NCBI GenBank assembly: GCA_036365515.1
Contig: CM070873.1
Location: forward strand, 217,918,876 to 217,982,875
DNA from: Torymus aiolomorphi
Lineage: Eukaryota > Arthropoda > Insecta > Hymenoptera > Torymidae
Direction of reading: 5' to 3'
Length of the DNA stretch: 64,000 bases
Part shown: positions 49,711-62,006 of the stretch, piece by piece
Numbering within the stretch: the stretch's first letter is position 1
How the letters are laid out: every line of letters begins with the position of its first letter
Notes under the pieces: model-generated
Database searches by the model: none
Told to the model about the DNA's origin: nothing
The model's input: only the letters and a program-made list of their open reading frames with translations
Translations under genes and position numbers: made by a program

Positions 49711-50909
49711 AAAGGTAATATTGTTATGCCAGATTAAACAATCTATAAGGTTATTTTAAATTTCTGTTTCACTGCTTTCAGTGCGTTCATCGATATTTTT
49801 ATGTTTAATATATTATGTTTTTCAAATTTTGTTATATAAATGAACAAAGTTCATTGTAATTTTGTACTAACTGTACAAAACATTTTATATTTACAAAAAA
49901 GAAAGGGCGAAATAGCACATCGCGTGTATTAATCTGCCCTTGAGCATAGCGTAAAAAGTTCGGGCAGCCGCTGTCTTTTTGATCTTACTATTTTTGAACT
50001 TTTCATGTTTCAACTTAAAAATATAATATTTTATAGTTTAAGACTTGTACTTTTGAAGAATATAATTCATTTTGAAGAAAAGACTGATATTTTATTGAAA
50101 AAATAGAGTTTAAACATTCAAATGGAATTTTCAACTAAAAGGAAGCATTTCGGAATAAAAATAATAGCACGATTGGAAAGAGCAGGAAAAAATCTATCGA
50201 TATATGTCCTTAGTTCTTTTTTCAGAGACTTGGTACACGATTATTAGCGAATTGAATAGAGCGTGCACTTAAACGTGCCGTACGCACGGGCGCGAGGGGC
50301 TCGCGCGGACCCTCGGCGCTGTCTTTTTCATGTTGTTACTTTTAAACCCTTTATTTCTCCAACTTCTCCAAGATAGGGGTTTGAAGCTTAAGAGTGGTAC
50401 TTTCCAATGGTGCAGTTTATTTTGAAAAAAAACATGATATACTTTGAGAAAAATGGCTTTCAATATTCAACTCGAGTTTTCGTCCGGAAGAACGCGTTTC
50501 GCAATAAAAACAATGGCGCAATTGGAAAGAGCAGAAAAAAATCTATCGATACAAGTCCTTGGTTTTTTTTTCAAAGACGCAGCATACGATTATGAGCGTG
50601 TTAAACAGAGCGCCTTTTACGCGAAAAAAGGCACCGCGCGCGCTCGGTGGCCCGTTTCTGCTGGACGCTCCCATATACGAAGTATGTACATATGGATCGT
50701 TCTTGTACTTTTTTTTTTAAAGTGTGCGCCGGTGGGTCACGGATTTCGTTGCCGATTTTTTAAATGAAAGTACATATAAAAAATAGCTTCTCCAAGATTT
50801 CCGCCTCTCTTGACACTCCTAGCTCTTACTGGAATTTGTTTAAATCTGATTTTATAAATAAAACTTTTCTTTTTTTTCGCGACCTCTAATTGTATCACTT
50901 AAATATTAT

Positions 50910-51660
50910 TGCTTCCTCCGAGAGGAAGCTTTGTAATAGTAAAATTTTAAGTTTTGTTAAATCGCTTTAGAAACATGATTAGAGGTGTTAGAAGTTTGAA
51001 TCACAAGATTTTAGAAAATGTCTGTATGGATGTGTGTGGATATGTGTGAGCGTGCGTGGCGACGATTTTCGTTGGACAAGGTTTATTCTCTTCGTCATGA
51101 CGAAGCGCACGAGGAAAAAGCTCGGTACTTTGATTGATTTAAGTTTTTATTGATTTTTTTTTATAACCAAAAACCGATTTTGCATTTTTATTTATTTTTT
51201 ATTTTTTTATATCTTACAGCCATTATTACTTAATAAAATAAACTTTTCTTAAAAGATCTTGAAATTACCTACATTTTCTTTGTTTAATTTTTTAATTGTC
51301 TCCAATTTGTCATTTGTTATTAAGTAAAATGTGCTCATAATTCTTCAATTAATTTCTCAAAAAATATTTGATTTATCGACTTAAAATTTTGTTAAAATTT
51401 CAAAAGGTTATCTTCATTTGTTTTTGAGAAAAAAATTGGTTTTTAAAAAAAGTCGCGGTTTGGTTGTCGCACGATAACAAGAGTAAAAATCAACCAATCG
51501 TCTTGAAATTTGGCAGAGCTATTATAGCTTTTATACATTTTCAAACTGAGTTCGTTGCCCAAAGAATCGGACTGTTACGACAAAAGATATTTGGGGTTAA
51601 AAATTTGTTTTGAATATTTTCGAACAGCATTTTCTAAGAGAATATTTGATTTATCAACGC
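50910..51660 (-). repeat. Diverged interspersed repeat, inverted copy of 42,340-44,330
   Basis: Read on the minus strand it has the same ordered landmarks as the plus-strand copy at 42-44 kb, without the MITE insertion and without the long CA tract (GTGTGTGGATATGTGTGAGC remains at the equivalent position). No protein is encoded. Confidence 0.7.
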
Positions 51661-51748
51661 AAAAGCATTTGTGAAAAATAGTTTATTTAATTGATTGACA
51701 GATTTGAAATGTTTTATTTTGACTAAATATCCATAATGAATTAACATT

Positions 51749-52030
51749 TCGTCGGGGCTTAGTGGAAAAATGCGGGCACGTGGACTAAGTCGATTTTAGT
51801 TGAAAAAGCGCATACTTTGTGTCGGAGTTAAAGTTACTATTATTTGAGTTGCGTTATTTATGTATTTTCTGGTATCGCTGCTTCAATTACACATGTATCA
51901 AATTTATCTTTTTTAATAAAAAGAACAAAATTCAGGAATCTAATAATAATAATTTAAACTCCAGCGCGTGGTATAAGTATCTTTTCCAACCAAAAATCGA
52001 CGTGTCCGCTTTTTCCACTAAGCCGACGAT
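51749..52030. mobile_element. ~280-bp TIR element
   Basis: The left end TCGTCGGGGCTTAGTGGAAA faces the complement of ATCGTCGGCTTAGTGGAAAA. Further pairing covers GCGGGCACG/CGTGTCCGC. The ends are slightly diverged and no clear target duplication is visible. Confidence 0.7.
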
Positions 52031-54273
52031 TTATATTAAATTTAATCATGCTATTAGAGAATTAAATATATTTTTATTGGTACATATCCCCCCCCCTCCA
52101 TGAGAAAAGTAGTATATTTACATTCCAAACGTTTATCTTCGACAAATCTATATTAGTCTTATTGTGAATATTCATAGAGAAAATTGGGTATGATAGAATT
52201 AATTATTGGCATGAAAAATTAAAAAAAGGAATAAATACATTAGTTTGAGAAAGCTAAGTGCCTATGTATTGGCAGCGGATTTTTTTATAAAAACTGCCAA
52301 CACTTTGGCTCTAGAGATCCTAAAAAATTCGGCGACCACGCATTTTAAAGGTCTTGGAACCAACTTTGTACATGTGTTACATATAAGTGTCAAAAATTAT
52401 CGTAAAATGGTAGAATTTATGTCATTAGAAAGCCATTTGTTACTATTTAAGGTATCGAAAAGTTAGATATTATAATGCACGAAAAAATATCATTCTCTTC
52501 ACTTTTTGGAATGATAGAAAAAGAGGACAGTAAAATAACCTCATGTTTTAACGAAAAAATTTGTTATTTTGAATAAAATTTATTTGACAAGACCACCATG
52601 AACACGGTCATTTTTCGCGATTTTTGACAAAAACGTCAACTTTAAACGACTAAATTTTGTAGCCTATTACATTGATTTTGGCCCTCAAAAAATGAAATTA
52701 AATATCTCGCGGAGATAAAAAAGAGACCTGGTAGGCTCAAAAATGGGTAACCAGTTACGAGACACAGAGGTTTAAAGGTGGTCTAAAAATAATGAAATGC
52801 AATGGCCATATTACGGCTCGCCAATAAAACCTTAATCATCATTTTTATATTGCTGTATTTTTTCTTTAAACTAGAAGAAAGACGAACAAAATAAGATTTT
52901 TGGCTTTCCAGAATTTTTTGAAAAAAATATTGATTTCCTCTGTTTCAAAATAATTTTAGTAAAATTTGTTTGATTATTGAAAATTACAGAGATAGAGTTT
53001 GAATGCACGTAATACGCGCCAAACCAGTTCTCTAGGTATCAATTGCTGGATTTACGAGCTATTTGAAATTAATTAATTTAGTCAATTTTTTTAAATCGTA
53101 ATTTTTTAAGTAAGACTTTATATATTAAATTGACTGTTACAGATAGTCTAGTATATAATATAGGCAATACATATATACGGAATTTCATTAATTTAATATA
53201 AATATTATAGATTTTGAGTTACTGAAAACAAAACTGGGGGTCATAAATTACCTTAAATTGTTGAATGTAGCAAAATAAATTTTGTTCGAATATGTAAATT
53301 AAATATTGAATAAAGTATTGATAAGCGATGACAAATTTATAAAGAATTACACAAACACATAGAATTTTAATAATGAATAAAATTTAACTTGTTTATAAAT
53401 AATACTACAATAGTTTTAAAAATTTTAAATCGCGTCTTAACCATTAAGTCGTGTTTTTTAAAAATATTATTAGTCTTTTCTCTCTATATGTATAAAAAAA
53501 AATTCAATAGTTTTTTTATAATCTGCTATTTACCTGTCTACTCGGTGAATTACCCTTTCGGTAGTTTTCGAATAAAATATTTATAAAATTAACTTTTTGT
53601 ATAAATGAGCAGATCTTTTCTAACATTAACAGTATTTTTATGTCGTATATTACATTACGCACTAGAATACTGAAATTGTTTTAAAACAAAATAAACACTT
53701 AACTTTTGCACAAACGAATCACTCAAAGATGATGAATTCTTACTTTTCTTACTGAAAGACGAATGGTTTCTGAACTGATGTTTCTTGCAAATTGCGGAAC
53801 CGCCGACGCATCAGAAACTGGTGGGGAATACATTTATCCTTGAATTTTTCATATCACTGTCCTTTTGCAGATTTACCTTGTCATAAACTTGACAATTTTA
53901 CGTGCCATTTTATTTTCCAACTGAACTTCCGTAAGCGAGTTACTTTTTGTTTCAACATTTTATTTTCGTTTTTTCTTATACTGTTCTGTAATCTGCACAG
54001 GCTACAGAACATTATTACGTTTATAGCAATCACACCAGTAATTTTTATGATAAGGGGGTGAAAATTCTATAATAATTGTACGTAAAAAATAATACTATAG
54101 AAAAAATAATACTATTATATATAAGGAATTATGAAATCACGTAACCATTGGAAGTACTAATAGCATAAAAATTTAATGCATATGCTAGCAAAATATTCAT
54201 TGATAACGCTTGCTCAGATATGTTGCATCTAAAATGGTAATGTTATAAGTAAGACCTAATAAACTATGACGTG
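52031..54273. other. Long AT-rich stretch, no gene recognised
   Basis: There is a C run (9 C) at 52,089. ORFs up to 94 codons are AT-rich and hydrophobic or low complexity with no family signature. Nothing else can be supported. Confidence 0.5.
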
Positions 54274-54752
54274 TACACCCAGTGGACATTGATTCGCGTG
54301 GAACGTGCCTCCTCAGTTTTAAAATGCTAAAATCCCATTGGACAATTCCAATGTAAGGTTAATGGTTACACCCGAATTGGCTAATGGGATTGTAGGATTT
54401 TGAAACTGAGGGGGCGCGTTCAAAAATGAAAATTCATGGGTAAAAAGGTTCCTATCTTTAAAAAATGGTGGATTTGTTATCATATCAATTTTTTCGTGAT
54501 TTAGTTGGTGAGAATAATGGGTTGCTAGATTACAAAAACAAAAGTGGCGCGAAGCTTAGCTAAAATTACGGCGTACGAAACGCGCTTATAGAGATGACTA
54601 GTAAGTATTATAAAAGATGTAATATTTCTCAATCATAGCGCAACAATATTAATTTCTTCAATTAACTAACATTTGCTGATCTTACATCTATCTTAATACA
54701 GATTAACATTTATAGTGTTTTATTTGGTGTATCACCAATGTCCAGTGGATAC
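54274..54752. mobile_element. Probable TIR element, ~480 bp
   Basis: Near-terminal inverted motifs are CAGTGGACATTG on the left and CAATGTCCAGTGG on the right. A strong inner inverted pair lies at 54,308-54,420 (CTCAGTTTTAAAATGCTAAA against GATTTTGAAACTGAG, and ATCCCATTGG against CTAATGGGAT). Boundaries are uncertain. Confidence 0.5.
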
Positions 54753-55012
54753 GATAAGGTTCTTTAGGTCTACCTTCATTCATTTTCAATTTTTTTTTTT
54801 CTATTCTTTGGTCTGATTAATTCTTTCTCTATTATATGAAAGGTTTTGTTCACCTAACAATTTTTTTCCAGTATATATATTCCAGTATACCAACCATCTT
54901 TCTATACTATATTTATAAGTGATATGAGAAACATTTATTTGCACAAATTATAGAACACATTTTGAGAAGACTTTTCGGACACATTTTATGACACTTTGTG
55001 GGCCTGTTTTAT

Positions 55013-55205
55013 AATAGTACATTACGATACGGGTGTGGAAGGTGATTATTTACCGCATGAGACGTTTGTCGCACGAGCGAAGCGGGTGAGAAAAGTCGAA
55101 TGCGGTAAAAATCACCTTACGCACCAGTGTCGTATAGTATTTTATACTACGAGAATCGAATAATCATATTAAAATTATGATTTTAAAGTTAGAGTGGTAT
55201 AAAAC
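55013..55205. repeat. ~195-bp hairpin repeat, copy 2
   Basis: It starts ATAGTACATTACGATACGGG. It has the same layout as 20,967-21,165, with GGTGATTATTTACCGCA and TGCGGTAAAAATCACC arms. The core reads GCACGAGCGAAGCGGGTGAG, slightly changed from copy 1. Confidence 0.85.
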
Positions 55206-55383
55206 ACATTAATGGAACACTTTTGATAAATACAGTCCTTTTCTATTAAATTTTAAGTTTCGAGACGTTTTATCGTTAGATCTCATATTCATTGTCGATG
55301 CAATTTTGTTTTATGTTCATTTTTTAGTTTTGGTATTCATTTTTTGTATTTATTTCAATGAGAGGGTTAATAAAATTAATTTT

Positions 55384-55944
55384 TCCGCCCTTTAACCTCA
55401 AAATGCCATCTTAAATGTCATTTTGCGGCCTCGGACGGAAAAATACGTTACTGAAACGTGGACGTAAGAGAATTTTTACCTCATGCGACTTTTCGACCTC
55501 GCTTCGCTCGGCCGAAAAACGTCGCATGAGGTAAATAATCCTCTTCCGCCCGCGTTAGTAATGTACTATTTCCGCCCTTTAACCTCAAAATGCCATCTTA
55601 AATGTCATTTTGCGGCCTCGGACGGAAAAATACGTTACTGAAAAGTGGACGTAAGAGAATTTTTACCTCATGCCACTTTTCGACCTCGCTTCGCTCGGCC
55701 GAAAAACGTCGCATGAGGTAAATAATCCTCTTCCGCCCGCGTTAGTAATATACTATTTCCGCCCTTTAACCTCAAAATGCCATCTTAAATGTCATTTTGC
55801 GGCCTCGGACGGAAAAATACGTTACTGAAACGTGGACGTAAGAGAATTTTTACCTCATCCGACTTTTCGACCTCGCTTCGCTCGGCCGAAAAACGTCGCA
55901 TGAGGTAAATAATCCTCTTCCGCCCGCGTTAGTAATATACTATT
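55384..55944. repeat. Three tandem copies of a 187-bp hairpin unit
   Basis: TCCGCCCTTTAACCTCAAAA starts at 55,384, 55,571 and 55,758, exactly 187 bp apart. Each unit contains TTTACCTCATGCGACTTTTC paired with GAAAAACGTCGCATGAGGTA around CCTCGCTTCGCTCGG. Each unit ends GCGTTAGTAATRTACTATTT. Copies differ at only a few positions (for example GCGACT, GCCACT and CCGACT in the arm). Confidence 0.92.
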
Positions 55945-56735
55945 TCTTACTCGCGCACCCGAAAGTACGTACTTCCGGCCCGCATCTCCGGGCCGAAAGA
56001 GAAACTTTCGCATCCTATTTTAGACCAACCGCGCGCTCTGATTGGCTGCCGAAATTTCCTGACCCGCGGCGCTTGAGCGCCTGCGCGCATGTCCGACGAA
56101 AGATGTTTGTGCGGTGTGAAGGTTAGACACGTACGAAATAAACAGAGGAAAGTGCACGGGTGATGAGAAAAAAGAGTTAAATGAAACAAAAAGTGGTGTT
56201 GTTTGATCGTGGTCATTGTTTTTTCCTCTTGTTTCCTACACGTACTTTCGAGTCGTGTAGAAACAATTAAGTAAACGTACGGACGGGAGCGTCCGAGGAA
56301 AATATGTTTGTGTGGTGTGAAGGTTAGACACGTACGAAATAGACAGAGGAAAGTACACGTGTGACGAGAAAAAAGAGTTAGTTGAAATAAAAAGTGGTGT
56401 TGTCTTTTTTTAATGAATGAGTTTCTGATGCCCGCCCCGACCAGCAAAACCTCGGCTTCGCCTCGGTCTTGCAAATGTCGGGCGGGCATCAAACCATCTG
56501 TGTAACAGCGAAAGTAGCAGACGGCTAAAAAACCAGCTCTCCACGCCGGGTCGAAAGAAAAAACGGTCGGTAATATCGACCGAGCTACCCAAAGCGGCCG
56601 ACAGAGGCAGTACTATCGAGCGGGCCGAAAGAAAAACTAACACTCAAACACAGCTAGCAGACGACAACGCAATTTTATCAATTATTTAACAATTACAGAA
56701 CGTACTTTCGGCCGGGGAGTAAGAAAAATAGTATA
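55945..56735. repeat. GC-rich repeat with a ~114-bp tandem duplication
   Basis: 56,101-56,214 and 56,302-56,405 are diverged direct copies: GATGTTTGTGCGGTGTGAAG against ATATGTTTGTGTGGTGTGAA, each then TTAGACACGTACGAAATA. A hairpin at 56,425-56,490 pairs GATGCCCGCCCGA-like arms around CCTCGGCTTCGCCTCGG. Long ORFs on the minus strand here are frames through the duplication and are not called. Confidence 0.7.
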
Positions 56736-56830
56736 CAATACTTGGACCGGAAATTGGATGCCCTGGCCGGGCGTCATACCACGCACGGCCCGGAAATCCA
56801 ATTTCCGGCCCACGTATCGTAATGTACTGT
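56736..56830. repeat. Hairpin repeat with GGACCGGAAATTGGAT arms
   Basis: ACCGGAAATTGGAT pairs with ATCCAATTTCCGG across about 45 bp. The outer edges AGTATACAATAC and GTATCGTAATGTACT resemble the edges of the other hairpin repeats. Confidence 0.75.
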
Positions 56831-58456
56831 ATGGAAAATTTATTAGAAAGAAGACACAATTACCTTTTGTTTTCAGGTTTAAATTTTGAATTATCTATCT
56901 TTGTTCTTTTGTTATTTACATATACGTCTATTTTTTTTTTAAATTATATCGCGGTAACTTAACATTGAAACTTTTAGAAATATGGTTATATGTAATTATA
57001 AGAACTATGAAAACTAAACATTTTTAACTTATTATAGACTGTTAATTAAGAGAAAACAATTAAATAATGAAAAAAGGCATTTTTTGTTCTGACACGATAA
57101 CTGCAAAATGTAATAGGATTCAAATGAAATGATAGAATAAATCCAAATAATAAGCAATATTTTAATATAAATAAATCACTGACAATTTTCATTTTTTGTA
57201 TTTTCAATCGTAATTTTACAACGAACCTCCTAAACAAATTTGTTATATTGGTAGTAGGTTTTACGTACGCCAAATGATTCGATCTCACACTAAACAGAGA
57301 TGTCGTGCCCTGAAGTCTTTATTGTCATTAGTAACATACGAAAGTTAGTATCTATATAGCTTACCCTTCCAGCGTGTGAGTTGCATCGCTCTAGCCGCAG
57401 AAACAGGAACCAACTAATTATGGACATTTTTAGTTTTTTTTTTTTACATATTGAAAAAATCTTCCTATATCAAACTGTTACCTTTTAGTCTAGAAGAGTC
57501 TTACATGCAATCTTGAAAATAGAAAATAAAACTAGGGGAAGTGAGCTTTTATATACTTTTTTTACAATCAAACAATTTCTGTGAGTCAGGATATTTTTAA
57601 ATTTAGCAAAAGAAATGCATTAAAGTGTGTACAAATAAAGCTGTAGATATTAGGGATGTAATAATGCATGTTCTGCACATTGCGCAATTTTAAACTATAT
57701 CAAAACTATAAAATAAATTATTACTTTTTATTTTAAATGCACTGAGAAAACGATCTTAAAGAATAAGGCCAAGAGGATATCTTCCTATGGAAGGAGAAAT
57801 TATCTTACAACAGGAAGTCAAGCTTCCTATAGCGGGATGATGATTTTTCGCGCAGGAGGAAATTTTTTCGCGCAGGAAGAATCTTTTTTTGTCGCACGAA
57901 GATTTTCTGGGGAGGAATTTTATTTCAAGACAGGAGGATCATTTTTTTGAGTGTGTAGGTATGAAAACTAGTTTTCTCTAGATTTATTTTCTATTTTTTC
58001 TTTTAAATTATGTGTAAGACTTTTTTGGACTAAACTACTATCGTTTATTTCGTAAAATAAGAATATTTATAACTCTAGTTTTTTGAAGCATTATTATTAC
58101 GGGTTATTATTTCGGCCTTCCTCGTATTTTCATATCGAAGAGTCTATTAGCATTATGATTAAAATTTTGATCAATTATTATTGTGAATTTAAAAAAAAAT
58201 AGAAAAAAAAAATAATAATACATACCAGTTAAATAATGTGTTATGTAATGAAAAAGTAAGATGTTGTAGTTATTTTTTTATTTTACGTGATTTGCGACAA
58301 TTCTTATTGTCGAGAATGAGTATCTCGTTCTTGTTCTTGCGGGCAGCAGGAGCTACTAACACGGTGGGAGTGACATGGGCTTGTGTAGTAACTTGCTTCG
58401 CTTTACGCGATTACGGAAGTACGTTTGACCAATACTTGATGGATTTTTAATGCGTC

Positions 58457-58457
<1 letters not shown>
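56831..58457. other. AT-rich stretch, with a possible short element at 57,740-57,957
   Basis: CACTGAGAAAACGATC at 57,740 and TTTTTTTGAGTGTG at 57,945 could be diverged termini. The interval contains repeated CGCGCAGGAGGA/CGCGCAGGAAGA motifs. Otherwise nothing is recognised; the ORF at 58,238 has no family features. Confidence 0.35.

Positions 58458-58502
<45 letters not shown>
58458..58502. repeat. (GA)n microsatellite
   Basis: About 22 GA dinucleotides without interruption. Confidence 0.95.
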
Positions 58503-58506
<4 letters not shown>

Positions 58507-58950
58507 TACGAGTGTGACTGTAAGTAAAGTACCCAGCTTGGTTGTATCGCCGAGTTGGCTAGATCACCTCGTTGAGTAGGTTGGTTCACCTCGTAAATTA
58601 GCGGTTGGTCGGTTGGCTCCTGCATGGATAGTCGTTTTATCTCGTTCCAGAGCTCTCTAGCCTCAGACATATTCCCTGCATTGCTTTTTATAGGTTTGTC
58701 CTAATGTCCCCACCACCTCAATTGCACTCAAGTGGGAGTTGATTACTCGTGGAACTTGATAGTTCAAACACCGATTCTGCATTTTTGGTCGCCTCGTTCG
58801 ATATGACCAAGTTGGATTTTCTCGTGATAAAGTCGCATCCTACTTTCAAACGTTCTTGACGCTTCGAAGGCTGATTTAGCAACTTTTTCCACGATTTATC
58901 TTGTATGTGAAGAACTTCCATACGCACCATGTATCGTGGATACAATGTTT
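58503..58950 (-). pseudogene. Possible decayed coding fragment, family unknown
   Basis: On the minus strand, 58,945-58,718 reads YMVRMEVLHIQDKSWKKLLN, then QPSKRQERLKVGCDFI. Further downstream a separate frame near 58,665-58,505 reads MSEARELWNEIKRLSMQE. Composition is protein-like, unlike the surrounding AT-rich DNA. It may be part of a retroelement gag region, but I cannot name a family. Confidence 0.3.
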
Positions 58951-59146
58951 ACACGGAGAAATATTTCCTTGTAAAAATTACAATGTTTTCTTTAACTCTA
59001 GGGTATACTTAAAATTTTAGAATAGGTAATTGCAAAATCTCTTTGCAAAAGTTCCTTTAAGGTAGCTTCGGCGAATTAACAATAATTTTATTCTAAATGC
59101 AACAAAGTCGATGAGTAAGAAAAAAGAAAAATACCCACTGGAAGTA

Positions 59147-61139
59147 AGGTAAAAGTACCCTTTATGGAACAGTTTTTGCTAGTTTAGAGTTTGGATTGAG
59201 ATTAAAACTATTGTAAAGGAGTAATATTTACAATTTTTGGATATCAATCGCTGGGTTAAAGATCAAAGATTAAAATGAGATCTTAAAAAAGCAAATTGAA
59301 TACGAATTGTAATTATTACAATTAAAAAACCAAACCGACACCAAGTACGTATTATGGACCGACATTTTTACAGATTGTCCCCCCGTTCCATAATCGATGT
59401 CCCCATTTTGGAACAGGATAGAAATCAGTTTTAATTTAATAACTTATGTACTATTTTACTTACAATAAGTGGCTTATGATATACAAATGATGATTTTAAA
59501 TTTTTTATAATTTTTTTATTAAAAAACATGAATACAAAATACAATTTTAAACGTATCAAATTAACTCAATAATTGCATACAACTTATAATACTTAATACT
59601 TATTTTTAAATATCTGAAATTACAATTAATTTATTTTTTGGTTTGAATTTATTATTTGCTACACTATTTTCATTTCAAGCATAGTCTCTTCTTCCATCGT
59701 ATTATTTTTTAAGTTATTTTCAGGATTACTCGAGTGAAGATTTATTTTTTCAGAAGTTATTACACTTTCTTGACAAATCTCATTATTGACTGTTCGACTG
59801 ATAGATTCTTGTGTTCGATCATTGTATACTATATTGCAGATGGAGGAAAAACTCTTAAAAAAATTCAACATGATTAAAATAAGAAAAATGTTAATATAGT
59901 TACATGAATAATTTTCAATTAGATTGTACGGACCCCATTGACTTAGTTTCTCAATCAAATTTTCTGTTGTAAAATCTTCACAGTTATCGAGTAATCATTC
60001 TTCATTTAGTATGCAATTATCCTTATTTAAACTGTTGCTTAGTTCTATACTACTTTTCTACATGAGGTTTTAAAACTTTAGATGAGTCAGATCTTAAAGG
60101 AGATTCTTGTGGATCTTTACAGCTCTGTGGAGAGATGTGGCTGGGACATTCAATTTAGCTGCAATTTGCAGTGCAGCATTAACTGCATTGAAAGCTTTTT
60201 TGCAATTGTAATGCAGAATTAGTCACCTTTTGATTTTTAGTTTCCTTTTGTCTGGTTGAACTTTCTTGCGAATAACTTTGTTGTGCTAAGCATTCTTTTT
60301 TAACATCTCTTTAATATCTTCTGTAGTCACATTTTATTTCTCTTATGTTGTGCCTTTATTTTTTTCTTCGCTATCATTTTTCTTGAGTTTCAAAATCTGT
60401 AAAAAATAAAAAACAAATTTCTAAAGGAATGTAACTTACAAACTAATGTTTTATCAAATTTATAGGTTAGGTTTGTTATTTGTGTTTCACAATCAGAATT
60501 TCACAAACAAACATATACTTACTTATTAGTAAAATAATGCAGGAAACTCAAATAATTGTTCACGCACGTCTCAAGATAATGTTAAATAATAAATAACTTT
60601 AAAACTGTTGAGTGAAAACGCGCTCCATAAAGGGGACATGCTTAGAGACAGAGATCTCCGAACTTGGAACGCCACCTTTGGCTGTTCCATAAACTCAGAC
60701 TACGCTCGTTTGGATGCGGCAATTATGAAACACTAAAATATTTATTGAAAATCTTTACTGTTGCAGAAAAACTACTGAAAAACTTTAATCTATGAGTAAA
60801 AAACTGCATATTATAAAAAGATTGATATTTGAAAAGTGTTGGAGTGCATAATTACAGTTAATAAAATAAAACGTATGAAATCAGCACCATTGACTTCAAC
60901 ATCCACAGATTTGAGTCGAATATCTCAGAATACACGCAGTCATATATTTTTTTAAAATTATAATTATCATGCAGAAATGTGAATCTCTTTGCATATTACA
61001 TAATAAACCTTCACTATTCAGATAAAATTTTGATATTGTTTATCTGTATCATTAATAGACTTTATTTTACTATATTTCTCAAACTGTTCCATGATGGGGT
61101 CACGATTTGAGCGATGTTTCATAATGGGTACTTTTACCT
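59147..61139. mobile_element. 1,993-bp TA-flanked element, probable pogo/Tigger-like remnant
   Basis: The ends are AGGTAAAAGTACCC and its complement, with TA on both sides (59,145-59,146 and 61,140-61,141). On the minus strand near 60,210-60,100 the sequence reads FNAVNAALQIAAKLNVPATS, then LHRAVKIH. This matches the psq-type helix-turn-helix pattern (AxxAVxxxxxxxAAKxxxVPxxTLxxxV) at the N-terminus of pogo-like transposases. The rest of the transposase is not intact; an unrelated-looking 99-codon ORF lies at 59,659-59,958. The motif TTATGGAAC follows the left end, and TTCCATAAT recurs inside (59,388). Confidence 0.65.
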
Positions 61140-61906
61140 TACCGATTGTAAGTTTTTTATTGGTATTTTTTTCAAGTAGGGTTACCAGGTGAACTACAGA
61201 GAAAAAAGATTTTAAAAATTAAATTTTTAACATATGCTATTATGGAGAGAAAAGCATTTTTCCTCTTTATATCATGACAATCGATAATTTTTTCATAAAA
61301 CCACCTAGAAATTATAGCTTTTCAGTTACAAAATCATATTTTGTATTGAAAATATCAAGTCGCCAGCAAAATTTAAATTTAATTTCATAAAAACCGAAAA
61401 TCATGCTTTTTACACGGATGCATTATGATTATTTTTATGTATCATAACATATAATAGATCCATATATATATGAGCAAATCTACCAAACTTTTAAAATTTG
61501 ATATTGAAGAAATAAAATTAATTTTTTGTAAAGCACACTCATAAGACACATTCTACCCTATTCAAAATGTTTCAAAATGGTAAACAGAAATAGCGTTACT
61601 TGTTTTTTCGAAAAGGCACTTTGAATAATTAAAAAAATAAAAATTGACAATAAATTGAATTCACGATTAGTATGAATAGTGAATTTTGGAAGGAATGGGA
61701 TGGGACATTTTTCAATTCAAGCTTTTAAAATAGTAACAAAATAACAATTCACGGTCCGCTTTGACATCCCAGTACGCAGTCGAGAAGTAGACTGATTGTT
61801 CATCAAGCACCGTAGCTCCAATAAACTAAACGTACTCACTGTTGACATATTTTCCTTTTGTTTTGATTTTGTTTTCTTCAAAAGTGTCGTGTTACACAAA
61901 ACTTAA
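61140..61906. other. AT-rich stretch, no gene recognised
   Basis: This stretch contains AT-rich sequence and a 60-codon Lys/Thr-rich ORF (61,717-61,899, minus) without a recognised family. Some motifs here (CCAAACTTTTAAAATTTG at about 61,482) have loose complements at about 62,890, suggesting a diverged inverted repeat over 61.2-63.0 kb. Confidence 0.35.
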
Positions 61907-61908
61907 TA

Positions 61909-62006
61909 CAGTATTCCTTTGCAATAAGACCGCTATGTGTCCTTTGTCTCTTATAAATCGTTAGAGTAAGAGAGACAGATAGAGACTTTATTGCGAATGA
62001 ATACTG
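61909..62006. mobile_element. ~98-bp TA-flanked MITE
   Basis: CAGTATTCCTTTGCAATAA and the complement TTATTGCGAATGAATACTG form the ends. TA lies on both sides (61,907-61,908 and 62,007-62,008). Terminal TACAGT with a TA duplication is typical of Tc1/mariner-derived MITEs. Confidence 0.8.

Larger units (their letters stand above)
48728..50672. mobile_element. Foldback transposon copy 2, 4-bp ATAT duplication
   Basis: It has the same termini as copy 1 (GGGAGCGTCCAGCAGAAAC), with ATAT at 48,724-48,727 and 50,673-50,676. The arms are about 48,728-49,293 and 50,105-50,672. The core between the arms differs from copy 1. It includes a coding-like stretch (49,300-49,730) interrupted by a 233-bp MITE, then AT-rich DNA. 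The two elements therefore share arms but keep different internal parts, as expected of independent internal deletions from one longer parent. Confidence 0.88.

Noticed and set aside
55947..56643. Long minus-strand ORFs in the 56-kb repeat
   Set aside because: They contain a duplicated stretch that follows the DNA duplication and pass through hairpins, with no known domain.
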